NCBI GenBank assembly: GCA_026874595.1 | Contig: CM049317.1 | Location: forward strand, 28,953,401-29,017,400 | Direction of reading: 5' to 3' | DNA from: Sipunculus nudus | Taxonomy: Eukaryota > Annelida > Sipuncula > Golfingiida > Sipunculidae | DNA: 64,000 nucleotides | In this document: positions 35,540 through 46,599 of the stretch, in pieces | Numbering within the stretch: the stretch's first letter is position 1 | How the letters are laid out: each line of letters opens with the position of its first letter | Made by a program: the position numbers and the translations under genes | Notes under the pieces: generated by a model | What the model was told of the DNA's origin: nothing | Database searches by the model: none | What the model saw: only the letters and a program-made list of their open reading frames with translations

Positions 35540-36570
35540 TTATTTCTGTACTGCATACCGTCGTTTCCCGAATATCGTCAGGATTATATCGTTGCTAATA
35601 ATCCATTCTACATTTCAGTATTTTATGTACCTATGTCTGGATTTATATTGTTTAAATACGGAAGATAGAATGATACCCTCTTGAATCAAATGCTGATTTG
35701 ATGTTTGGCGATATATTTGGTTTTTTTTTCTGTATTACATTATATTTTAATCACATTAACAAGGAAGGTTGTGCCATAAAGTTTTTTTTCTATTTTATAC
35801 ATTAATTATGTACAGATGAATATCTGTTTGATAACTGAACACAAAAACATAAATATCATGCAATGCATGCATCGTCTTACCCACAGATTAACGAATAAAG
35901 GCATCATGCAAAAGCACATACATAATATCATACAATGTCACTAGAGATTTATTATATACATACAAAACAGTATATCTATAATATAGAGTCTGTACAAAAA
36001 AAACATGAACACTGTTCCATGTTGTATAGTCTCCAAAGACGGCAAATATTATTGTACAACTAAATACTATCGCTATCGAATACGGTCAGGATTTCCGTTG
36101 CTAATAAGCCATTCTACATTCCAGACAGACATTGATTCCACACTTTTATTTTACTTATGCCTGGGTTTATATGGTTATAATACAGAAGACAGAATTATAA
36201 TACCCAGTGGATTCACATGCGGATTTGATGTTTTTCAATATATTTGTTTTCTGTATTACATTATATTTTAATCTCATTAACAATGAAGGTAGTGCAATAT
36301 AGTTTTTATACATTTATTATGTATACAGATGAATATCTGTTTGAACGCTGTACAAAAAAAACATAAATATCACGCAATGCTCTCCATGCATGGTCTCACC
36401 CACAGATTAACGAATAAAGGCATCATCTACATTTAAAGCACATACACAATATAATACGATGTTACTAGAGATTTATTATATACATACAAAACAGTATCTA
36501 TAATATACAATATGTACAAAAAATCATGAGCACTGTTCCATATTGTAGTCTCCAAAGACATTTAACAACT
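35540..36570 (+). repeat. ~506-bp tandem duplication inside the 4.8-kb element
   Basis: GTTGCTAATAA.CCATTCTACA at 35591 and 36097, then matching blocks (CTGTATTACATTATATTTTA, ACAGATGAATATCTGTTTGA, CCACAGATTAACGAATAAAG, CACTGTTCCAT) in the same order. Moderately diverged. Confidence 0.9.
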
Positions 36571-36679
36571 AATAAGATTCCGTAATCAAAAATTATGTTC
36601 GACGTGCCTAATCTTCCTTAGAAATGTGTTGGTGCTGATTCTCCCGCGCCTAAACACAACCAAGCGGTGACGCTAAAAG

Positions 36680-38000
36680 CAGTTTCACACCAAACCCGAA
36701 CAATATTTTTGTTACCGACCGAGATATTTTCGTATTCGAAAGTCATATTGGACAGCCCCATGAGCAATATATCGGATGGTCTACAATATAGGTTTTGTTG
36801 GCCCCACGGAAATGTTGAATATTTCTGAACTTGTAAATGATTTTCTCATTCATTTGAAGTTTATCTCTGAGTTACTGTTTTATTCTGCCCTTAAATGTTA
36901 TAAAAAATAATTTACTATCTTAATTTTAATATCTTGCCTTGCTGGTATAATGGCAGGGTTATACACCCAGGGAAGGTTTGGTTGATTTAAATAATTTGAT
37001 TTACATCACTTATTAACGTTATGATTAAAAAATCTAAAATAATTAATTTTTTTCTTTTCCAGAAATATACATTATGTAATTCATGAAAACATTCTTGTTT
37101 GAAAATATATTCCATTCAGGTATAATTTCAAATCAATGGGACTTATTAGTTTTGGTACCAGGCTATGGTTCTGTTCACAGCTTACATGCATATTTACCAC
37201 TGACTGGACCCAGACTCCCGTTTTAACATGCCTTTAAAAATAATTGCGCAACCAGTTGTTTCAACAGAAAAAAATACACAGCTCCTATTGATCAGGGTTA
37301 AAATAAAGTTTGAATAAATAGTTCAGTTTGATCTGTATATGATTATATGTGCACTTTTCCAATCTGATCATTTGTACATACATAATCCATTCATGTTAAT
37401 TTATCACTTTTCACTTTCTTTTTATTTTATGCAGGAAAGCATTTGCATTAGCCTTATCGGCTACTTTGTTACCCTGTTGAAATAAATATGTTTAAACCAA
37501 ATCTGTCTATATGATTTAGACGGTATGCGCACATGCACCATAGAAACGTCCGTTTATATGCAAAACATTGTACTAAAAAATATACTGATTAACGACACAT
37601 AAAAAAAAGTTATTGTTCCATGAATTGTTCAATATTTATCGCGGATTATATTTTTTTGGGAGAAGGGGTAGGGGAATGAACACCAAGTCATAGATAATGT
37701 TGCTAAAAGAGGTTTCACACCGGATACATGAGAACGAATATGGCACGAACGAAAATTCTGTGCCTCCGACCAAAATTCTGCCGCATCCGAAATGATCATT
37801 CACACCAAACCCGACCGATGTTTTTGGTTTCCGACCGATGAATTTTCGTATCCAAAATTCGTATTAGAGAGTCAAATGAGAAATCTATCGGATGCCAAAT
37901 ATAAAATAGGTTTTTCAGTCCCTACAGAAAAATGTCGAATATTTCTGTACTGGTTAAATGATTTTCTTCATTTGAAGATTATCTCTGAGTGTAACGACTG
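36680..38000 (+). repeat. Pair of ~220-bp direct repeats
   Basis: TTCACACCAAACCCGA starts related blocks at about 36683-36890 and 37798-38000; both continue with CCGACCGA, TATCGGATG, a TGT(T/C)GAATATTTCTG segment and ATTTGAAG(T/A)TTATCTCTGAG. The plus-strand frame at 37792-38034 is part of this repeat. Confidence 0.8.
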
Positions 38001-39462
38001 TTTTTTTTTCCTCCCATTGGTAAAATCCTTATAGAGGGAAGAGGACTGATGTCATTTATATTATTTACATGCATTCATGAATACATTTTAAAAGTATTTG
38101 CACTCACATTCAAATTCTATTTTTTACCTGATTCTGTATTAGTGTTTGTATTCATTTTCATGATCAAACTATTGAATTTTTGTATTCATATTCAAATACA
38201 GTTATAAAGTATTCACTCAATGTCCGAATTTATGCAGTTTCAGTAAAACGAAACCGTTGAGAATCAATGATATACAAATTTACAAATTAAAGAGATCATA
38301 ATGAGAACTCGTCTTTAAGATCTGATTTTTTTATCACATTTAAAATTTTTAAACCATGTTTCAGAAACAATAAGTAAAGTAATCTCAACTATGAAACTAA
38401 TTCCTTCTAGAATCGTCGAACCGTGCCGCTTCTCTCAAGCCAGATGCTATGTTCAGTTGTATATAGGATAACACAAAGTGAAAAGATGTCGATTAAATCT
38501 GATTATTTACAGTTTATAGTGAATTCCATTAAAAGTCCAACAAAACATTACAATGTTGTTATTATATCGCAGTTATGAGGTGCAAGTGCGGGTATATAAC
38601 GGCTCATTATCCTTTGAATGAGCTCATTAACAACGGACCGCCGCAACACTTTCCTTTTGATGTTCGGAGACCAAACCTGGCGGGGTTTTCCTGGTCAATT
38701 AAGCCATAGTGGTGAGCGGTTTCCTGTTAATACACCAGTGTCAATTATATCATATTTGACATAATTCTTTTTTTTTTAATTCCAATATGGCATAAATGAA
38801 ATCACATATCAAATAAGACCACATTAGTAACGATAAAAACCCCGGTCATTTACACATATTACGTTTGTACGTCAACATGTACTATCACCCACGAAGTCCG
38901 GACAATGTGACACAATAAATATCGCCCTTTATTTTAATATATATCTCTTATCTATATGATAGTTCAATGGTAGTGTTCCTTAAGTAACGGAGACGATTAA
39001 ATAAAAATATTCAATGTTCATAATTTTTTATTGACAGTTAACGCGACTGTGTCGTGGTGATCAAACGCACGTGTCGTGACCGAAAATTGTCGCTCAAAAT
39101 GAAAAGGGTTTATTAGCTCGTATTTTGTTGCAAACATATACCGCATTCGATAAATTATGAAGGGGCCGTGTGATACAGATACACATTTACTATAAGCATA
39201 ACGTAACATGACTCCATTTGGCTTATTACAGCTTTGTTGCGCATATGGCATGAGGCGCAACTGGAATTTGGCGCATATGGCAGTTGCGCATCTGGCAGTG
39301 GCGTAACTGACAAGTGCGCATTTGGAAGTGGCGCATCTGGCATGACACCGAACAATTTAATCGATCCCTTTGCTATTTGACTTTGCGGTGACCTCTCTAA
39401 TACCGATACCTACATTATACGGACAAAACTTATCTCCTCGGTGTCCGGTCAATCCAGAGACA

Positions 39463-39600
39463 CAGGGGCGTCAATATAGAGGGCGATAGGAGGTATATAT
39501 CCCCCAACTTTTCGGCAAGGGGGTAATCATCCCCCACACATCCCCACACACTTTGTTCCAAATCAAAGTTTACCATGAAATATTATACATCTTATCCTGG
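39463..39600 (+). repeat. GTCAATATAGGGGG dispersed repeat, copy 3
   Basis: AGGGGCGTCAATATAGAGGG, GGTATATATCCCCC, CTTTTCGGCAAGGGGG and GTAATCATCCCCC, as at 4143. Confidence 0.7.
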
Positions 39601-39723
39601 TTTACTAATTATTTTTACTGGAAACATGATAGATGTACCTTATTTTCTAAAACTTTATACTTGATTAAAATATATATGAAATGGGATTTAGTATATATTT
39701 GAAGTGTGTCATACAATCGCTAA

Positions 39724-39727
<4 letters not shown>

Positions 39728-39783
<56 letters not shown>
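39728..39783. repeat. (TA)n microsatellite
   Basis: About 28 TA units. Confidence 0.97.
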
Positions 39784-39790
<7 letters not shown>

Positions 39791-39904
39791 ATTATGTAAG
39801 AAACAAAGTCATTTGTGAGAGTCGGTGTGCTGACTGGCTGAGGTAACACGGGGACCGATCGGAGTTTGGGTTTCTATTCTCACCTACACAAAGAGGAAGC
39901 TTTT

Positions 39905-40090
39905 GATAGATAAGCCAATCAGTTAAGTACATCAGCTTACAATACACGTAGCTTACACAGTCCCATATATCCTGTTGCCGACTGTTACAGCTGTGTCAAG
40001 AATCGATTGCATTAAGTGGGGTCATAAATCGCTCATTAAGGACAAGCGGCCTTGACTGCCGAATTACAGCAAATGATCAATAGACTTGAG
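39905..40090 (+). repeat. Dispersed repeat, copy 2 of a pair
   Basis: Counterpart of 33027-33200, same orientation. Confidence 0.75.
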
Positions 40091-40169
40091 TTCACACGTG
40101 CATGTGCCATACAAGATTGATACATTGATCATTTTGATAAGGCAAAATCATAGCCTACGTAGTAAGCCT

Positions 40170-41676
40170 TAAAGTCCCGTTCCAACTTTCACGAATTTGA
40201 CGCCGAATCGCCACGATGTTGAATTCGTGGCGATTCGTGGCCAATCGGAATGACGAGTGATAAAAAATTCCATCACGACCACGATATTGTACGAAAGGAG
40301 TACGATGCCAGTACGATTGGCTACGACAGTGACACGAAGTCAGCACGATATGACACAACACTTTTAAGAATGTTTACGGCTCCGTGACGACGTCTAAGAT
40401 ACTTGTACGATATTTCCACGATTGATCTGCGACTCGTGGACGATACTCCGACGATCATTCAATTTTGCTACGGATTGTTAAATAGCTATATATGTGATAT
40501 AAAGCTACTGTAATGTCACAAAGAAGACGATATTAGTAAAAGGATACAATTACAACACTTTACTCAACTTCTCCAGATATTTTAATTTGACAAAAGTTGT
40601 CCAGTTTAAAACACTGATAATATTTGTCTCATTTGATTTGAGTAATTAGACAATTACGACTTATATATGTGGTGGCAAATACGACTTTACCTTCTTTAAG
40701 TCCAAGAAGACCACCGTCTGAATCGGATGTAAAATATCTGTATTCTCAAAATATTGGTTAAAATATCTTATTGATTCAGCTCTCAATGTGATATAAGATT
40801 CTGTTATTATCAATTTGTGTTATTAGTTTTTTCTCCCATAGTAAAACAGGAAATTCATAATTTATTATATTGACCATATGTTTAAGTATGACGAAACTGT
40901 ATAATATATTCAGCTTCTTTAAACTGTATTGGTTCAAATTTATTTTGTCAACCAATATCCGCGAGAAAAAAAAATTCAAACACATTTACGAATCTGCATG
41001 GTTTACTCACTGCAAAAACTTCCTTGTTTGTTTACAAAGAAGTTAAAAATTACAAAGGAAACGTAATTTGATTCAGCTTCTTCAAAGTATTTTAGTTAGA
41101 ATTTAGTTGGAACCAATAACCACAATACAAATCTTCTTTAAAACAAATTTACAAATCTACACAGTGTTCTTACTTCTAACCCTTATTCCTCATTGGTTTG
41201 TAAGAAGTTAAAAATCACTAAGAAAATAAAATTTTCCGTTACATTATGATGTCAGTTCTTGATGATTCGTCACCAAATTCGTGGATGTAGGAAGGGGCTT
41301 TATGAACGTGACTCTCTCTCGAGAGGTTCTTGTGGTAGTCGTATTGTAGTCGTGTTGAAGTCGTGTCGATGTGTCATTGTCCTTCGTGAGCATTCGTGAC
41401 ATTGTTTTACATCACGAATTTACAAGAATTATGAAGACTCTCATACGACTTAGCAAGAAACTGTTACGACTTAGCTACGACTTGTGACGACAAAGCATAA
41501 TTTTTGAACATTTCAAAAATATCGCCACGAATTCTGAGTGCTCAAGACCTCGCTAAGAACATTACCGAATGTTCAAGACATCATCTACGACACTCCCACG
41601 ACGTCCCTACGAATTTTAATGATGTAAGTTCGTGGCGATTCGGCGTCAAATTCGTGAAAGTGGGAACGGGGCTTTA
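40170..41676. mobile_element. 1.5-kb TIR element built from CACGA/TCGTG motifs
   Basis: Ends are inverted copies over about 45 bp: TAAAG(T/C)CCCGTTCC then ACTTTCACGAATTTGACGCC and GAATCGCCACGA. The interior has many short variants of CACGA/TCGTG, and an extra end-like block at about 41262-41303 suggests a nested or duplicated terminus. No transposase; no target duplication I trust. Confidence 0.82.
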
Positions 41677-42244
41677 CTTGTAGTGAGGCTCTACATGTTA
41701 TGAAGATGGCGTACCTGCACACATTTTAAAAGAAACATATAACTAGCGTATAGAACACAACCGTTGGGCTTTATCTGGGTGTTTAAAGCAGTTTCTTTTT
41801 TCTCGCTTGCTGCCATTATTTGCCTGAACTTTCTGTTTTAGGGACTAGCTCGTTTGCTTGTATTTCCATGATCAATGTGCCTTAATACTAACAGTCCATC
41901 AAAAGAAAATACCGCCTGCTGCCTTGTGACCTTAATCACAAGGCAACATGTCATGTTTCATCACTTCGTCGCTTATAACACAGGGCACCCAGAGAAAGCA
42001 AATTGTCCTGTCCGTCTCCCTAATGAGGCCCATACCGTGACCAAAATAATGCAAATATAAATGGTTGCCGAATTAAAAAAAAAACATTGTTTCTTATTTT
42101 TTCTTCTTTTCCCCCTGAACTTTTGATTGAATGAAGCTGTACAGAAGTTGGTGCACAGTTATGACTTTCAGTGTTGCCATGATGAGGGTGTGTAGAGAAA
42201 ACGTATAGATCAGACTCACTGCCATCTCGCTTAACCCTTGGTAA

Positions 42245-43318
42245 TGCTACGGTCACAAATCACTAAATGCCGCCTACCGGCGTGGTTACTGCCAGTTTTC
42301 ACTAAAATTAGTCAGGTGGCAGCTCGGTGGCAGGCACAATCGGCAGGCGGCATTCGGCATTTTAGACGCCGCTAGGACGCCGCTGAAATTTTAAGAAAAA
42401 GTTAAATTTCTGTCTGCCACCGGCCGATTTTTTCCAATTATGCCAGTCGTCAGGTCGCCTGCCGGGCGCTTTTCGAAGTCGCGCGGTGGCTATCAAGCGG
42501 CAGGCGGGCAGCAGCGCGATTTTTATTCGGTCGTGGGGCTCGAGGTCCTTCAAACTTCGGCCGGCGGTCGGTAGGATCTAACTGCCACTCTCTAGCATCC
42601 GGCCTGCTGCCGTTATGCTACCGACATGCCACCATACGATTTCAAAATATCTGCCGGCGGCAGGGCGGAGATTGAAAGGCAGCTGGGAGGCGGCTGTCGG
42701 TGTTGGTAGGTGGCAGGACGGCGATCTGCCGATTGCAGACTCCCGGACCCCCGAATATAAATCCGAGGCCATCCACCATACAACATACTCGCTTTGGGGC
42801 TGGCGCCTTGTCCTTTCCCTTGCCTTTAGGGGGCATCTTGTTGGAAGGAAATGGTTGATAATAATGGTTGATGGAAAATGGTTGATAATAAATGGTTGAT
42901 GGTACACTTTCTAGTGATACGAGAGCAATCTAGGTTTATATATCCAACCGGGAACCAGACTGCCGCCGTCAGATTATCGGGCGGGCGCCGGCCGGTGGCA
43001 ATTAGAACGCCCGATTGTTGGCCGGTGGCAGGTGTAAATGGCCGGTGTCCGCCAGGTCACCGGGAGGTGGCAGGTAAAATCTGACGGCTGCCGGCCTGTC
43101 GCCTAACTGCCACCGGCAAACACCCTGATGACGTCACACACCCCCTCGAACTTAGACACTGCCTTGGGCCGCCCGGAGCCCGTCAGGCGGCCTTTTACTG
43201 GCAGTTATTTATGACCACTCGCACCGATTTGCAAAAAATCGGCCGGCGGTATGTAACTTTAAGAATCCGCCGATGTCTAAAAATTGGCAGGCGGCAGTTT
43301 CACATTGTGACCGTAGCA
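42245..43318. mobile_element. 1.07-kb GC-rich TIR element with TAA target duplication
   Basis: Starts TGCTACGGTCACAA and ends with its inverted copy; similarity continues into TGCCGCCT.CC. TAA flanks both sides (42242-42244 and 43319-43321). The body is strongly GC-rich with many GCCGGCGG/TGCCACCGGC variants. A 3-bp TWA duplication is characteristic of PIF/Harbinger elements. All frames inside are short and overlapping; no transposase. Confidence 0.83.
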
Positions 43319-43321
43319 TAA

Positions 43322-44183
43322 CATACCCCAATTACACACCCTCAGTGCACGATTTATCATCATGCAATTCAACCCTTAAAACCACTACCTGCTTGAACAG
43401 TTGTATCGAATCATTTAACAAGTCATTTTTGTCGTCTCGGCAAATGTCGGCCGTTGATGGAATATTTGTGTCATCGGCGTGGCAGAGAGACGGACCGTTA
43501 GTCTTCGTATTTTCGCAATTTTGCTTGTAGATACTGGAAATTTAAAGGGACATAATCAAGAGCAATATTATGCCTGTTTTTTTCACACTATCAGTTAGGT
43601 TTTACTTTCTAAAACAGTTTCCCAGCAAAACCATCCCAACACAGTCTCAGTACCTTGCATACGGCTGTTTAACACCTTGTTATGGCTCTGCGTATTTGTA
43701 ACACAGTCCACGTGTGTCTGTTTACCATAACAAGGCCCCGTGACCAGAGGTCCAATTGTTAGCCGCAACACACGAAGTTCTAGCCAGCGGAAACATGGAA
43801 TACATTTTTGGGACAAAGCCAGTTAGATCATCTCATGATTGGCAGGTGTTGTGGCTCAGCAATGCTCAGAGTACAACGCGCTATGTTTATGTTGACACTT
43901 TTGATCGCGCCCGGTCCACTGTTTTTAACACCTGTTTACAGGAGTAAGAAAACGGTTGAAGGGCAATGTTTTGGTAGGTATAAATTTATTCAAAAGGGAA
44001 GAAGTAATTTTTTTTTCGTGTTAATTCAACATGCTTGATAGGCGATTGGGCCTCTTTAATCATGCTTGCGGGCAATCACAAACATGATTTTCACTGACGA
44101 GTGCTTATATTATTGCTGATTGTTTTTCAGACGAAGAGTTAGTTTTACTGAACAAGTGGCCTACAGTGCAAGTAGACTTCAGT

Positions 44184-44185
<2 letters not shown>
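43322..44185. other. Putative gene B intron, right part, nothing recognised
   Basis: Short overlapping frames at 43595-44038 without splice or motif support. Confidence 0.4.

Positions 44186-44236
<51 letters not shown>
44186..44236. repeat. (TA)n microsatellite
   Basis: About 25 TA units. Confidence 0.97.
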
Positions 44237-44241
<5 letters not shown>

Positions 44242-44633
44242 TGTATATATAGGGCTTACAGGAACGCACGGGTAAGCGTCTGTGACACTCGAAACCTCTT
44301 TCGGACACTCGGCTCTTGAGGTCCAAGGGCCAATGGGACGCGCAAATTTCGGGTGTAGGACCGCGAGGATCAATCAATGCCCTTAGAAGTAAATGAATTT
44401 TGTCGGCTGTCTCAAACAAACCATTCAGTTGGGTAAACACTGCACTGATAACTAACCATTGCAATTCACTTTAATCAAGTAATTATATTATGACACGATT
44501 TAAATCATAAAATGGTACGATAATGACATGAATGACAACAACAATCCCATTGGGAAGCACTAAACAAAGATTGGACTCTCCACATTTTGGCCTGAGCGTC
44601 CCGGACACTTCGAATTTTCTTCAAGTTGAAAGT

Positions 44634-44635
<2 letters not shown>

Positions 44636-44709
<74 letters not shown>
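44636..44709. repeat. Compound (TA)n(GA)n microsatellite
   Basis: A TA array fused to a GA array, the same arrangement as 27094-27178. Confidence 0.97.
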
Positions 44710-44711
<2 letters not shown>

Positions 44712-45190
44712 ATTAGGTCTATATATAAAAAACTAGAGCACCAATGATGCAGGGCTAGTCCGGCAGTATTGTATAAAATAATGCAATTTTCTTCGCTAAA
44801 TACATCCAATGAACTATTCATCACTGAAAGTTGGTATCTCACGAAGGCCAATCGCTGGGATAAAATTTCTGTGCAGAAGTTTTATAGCACCTAGCCTTTA
44901 TCAGATAGGGAAAAAATCAAATTCGCTTAAGAAATGAAGAAGCATTTTTGGTGATTTTTTTTTAAAACGTTTGCATAAATTGGGATCATTAAAGAGTTGA
45001 GAAATATAGGAGAAGAAAACAAAACTTCGTTGAATTATGACCGGACGCCTTGGGACCGGGTAGATAGATCCCATGCCATCGCCATGGTCAACAGCCGGAT
45101 GAGCTAGAAACAGGTCAAAGGAGCGTTTAGATTGAGAGAGCGTATGTGCAGGGAGACAGGGACAGAGTGTACAGACTTTATAGGACTTGC

Positions 45191-45853
45191 CTTCCCCTGT
45201 CTGTTACGTCGTATCCGCTCAGCAAGAGTGAGTCCATCATCTGGGGCGACTCTCCTGTTTCTGGCTTTCCTCCTTAGGTCTCTGACGGTTGACCACCATG
45301 CCTGGTACGTGGCAATTCGTTCTTTATCCTTCTCTCTACGAATCCGACGCAACTTGACCAACCACCCGACGTCTTCATCATCCGACTTCCCTGACTCCTC
45401 ATCTGTTAACAGAACACTCATATAATTTCCTGTTCCGGGCTGTCTCTCTGGCATTGAGTGGCAGCTTCGTTTAGTACATACGGGCGACTGCGCGGGCTTA
45501 ACTACACGTGCACTAATGCATCTGCGGGGCTGTATATCCTCTGAGTGCACCGTTATTGCTGAACTTTCAGGCGGCCCCGCTTTCGAACTTGCATCTGAAA
45601 TCCTTCTCTGGGCTGGTTTCGGAGAAACCCGCCTACGCTTAGCTGATCTTGGTTGTGGCTCCGGCCAAGCCGCGTGAGCCCTGAACTGTGAAATGATGTA
45701 TCTTTGCACGTCGGCGTTTGTTACCGGCTGGGACATAGTGTCTGCCTCCCACATGGACATGCGCGATGGAGGCGGTGTCGCTGGTGGCGTGCACCATTCG
45801 TCACTCTCAAAATCTGACAGGTCTATATGATGTTGCTTGTATTTACCAGCCAT
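45191..45853 (-). CDS. Gene B probable 5' coding exon
   Basis: The ATG at 45853 has A at -3 and G at +4. On the minus strand it lies 16 nt after an acceptor (TTATAATTTCAG), so a noncoding exon should lie upstream. It encodes 221 residues starting MAGKYKQHHIDLSDFESDEW, with a Pro/Ser region, a basic SAKRRRVSPKPAQRR stretch and a basic, tryptophan-containing segment (KLRRIRREKDKERIATYQAW). At 45191 the frame meets a consensus GC donor (GGAAG|GCAAGT) in phase 0, matching the 30583 acceptor. If unspliced the frame runs on 28 codons to a stop at 45104. No recognised domain. Linkage to 28388-30583 is inferred from phase, strand and similar charged composition. Confidence 0.6.
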
Positions 45854-45869
45854 TGTTCAGGGGAAAGCC
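45854..45869 (-). promoter_or_regulatory. Gene B 5' untranslated end of exon
   Basis: Sixteen bases between the acceptor TTTATAATTTCAG and the ATG of gene B. They imply at least one upstream noncoding exon beyond 45870, not located. Confidence 0.45.
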
Positions 45870-45986
45870 TGAAATTATAAACAAAATATATATATATATA
45901 TAAAATAGATACAGCACTCCACTTCAAAAATATTGTATGAACAGTTAAATACCACAGGCTTTCACTTGGAATTATTTTTTGTGAAT

Positions 45987-46291
45987 GTAAATGTATTGTT
46001 TCCCTATTACTAAGTCACGCGACTCAATATATCCATGTTTAATTCATTGATAAACAAGCTGCAGGATTTGTTAGTGGATGAAAATATGAAATTTTGGGGG
46101 TTTTGTAACAACCTTTGTGCCAACATTGTTGATGAAAAAAGTTGTAAATGTATTGTTTCCCTATTACCAAGTCACGCGACTCAATATATCCATGTTTAAT
46201 TCATTGATAAACAAGCTGCAGGATTTGTTAGTGGATGAAAATATGAAATTTTGGGGGGTTTTGTAACAACCTTTGTGCCAACATTGTTGAT
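45987..46291 (+). repeat. Recent ~157-bp tandem duplication
   Basis: Copies start GTAAATGTATTGTTTCCCTA at 45987 and 46144 and differ at about two positions (TACTAAG/TACCAAG and one extra G). Confidence 0.97.
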
Positions 46292-46599
46292 GTTTCAGTT
46301 TAAAGTTGAATACATTCATAGAATAGAAACAACTCTCATTTGCTAGAATATAATGCCCGAAAAAATAATAGGAATGCTATTTACAAATAACGTGTATTCT
46401 TTAATAGAAAACTGTAAACGATATGACCCCTCCCCCTCCCCCCTTCATACATAGAATCGGCTACGCCCTAATATTGATTTCCCAATGCCAAATAAATTCG
46501 GCTTTTTGGGATGTGAACTATTTACGAGAGAGCAGATTGAACGATTTGTTCTTCATTCCCCTTCAGTCGCCATTTTTGATAGTTTGTTCTGGTATTATC

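Larger units (their letters stand above)
34581..39349. mobile_element. 4.77-kb element with ~0.8-kb inverted arms and 8-bp target duplication
   Basis: Arms at about 34581-35375 and 38555-39349 are inverted copies over nearly their whole length. Both termini carry CATGCCAGATGCGCCACT followed by several ~15-bp TGCCAGATGCGCAAC-like units. GAACAATT occurs at 34573-34580 and 39350-39357, exactly 5 bp outside the CATGCCAG motif on each side, as expected for a target duplication. The interior contains tandem and dispersed repeats but no transposase-like frame, so the element looks non-autonomous. An 8-bp duplication is known for hAT, P and Merlin superfamilies; I cannot choose. Confidence 0.85.

Noticed and set aside
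37792-38034. 80-codon frame FWFPTDEFSYPKFVLE-like
   Set aside because: Part of a direct repeat whose other copy near 36690 is not open in the same frame.
42578-43084. Several overlapping frames in both directions, some starting MPPKGKGKDKAPAPKR
   Set aside because: They lie inside the GC-rich TIR element and overlap on both strands; GC-rich DNA has few stops.
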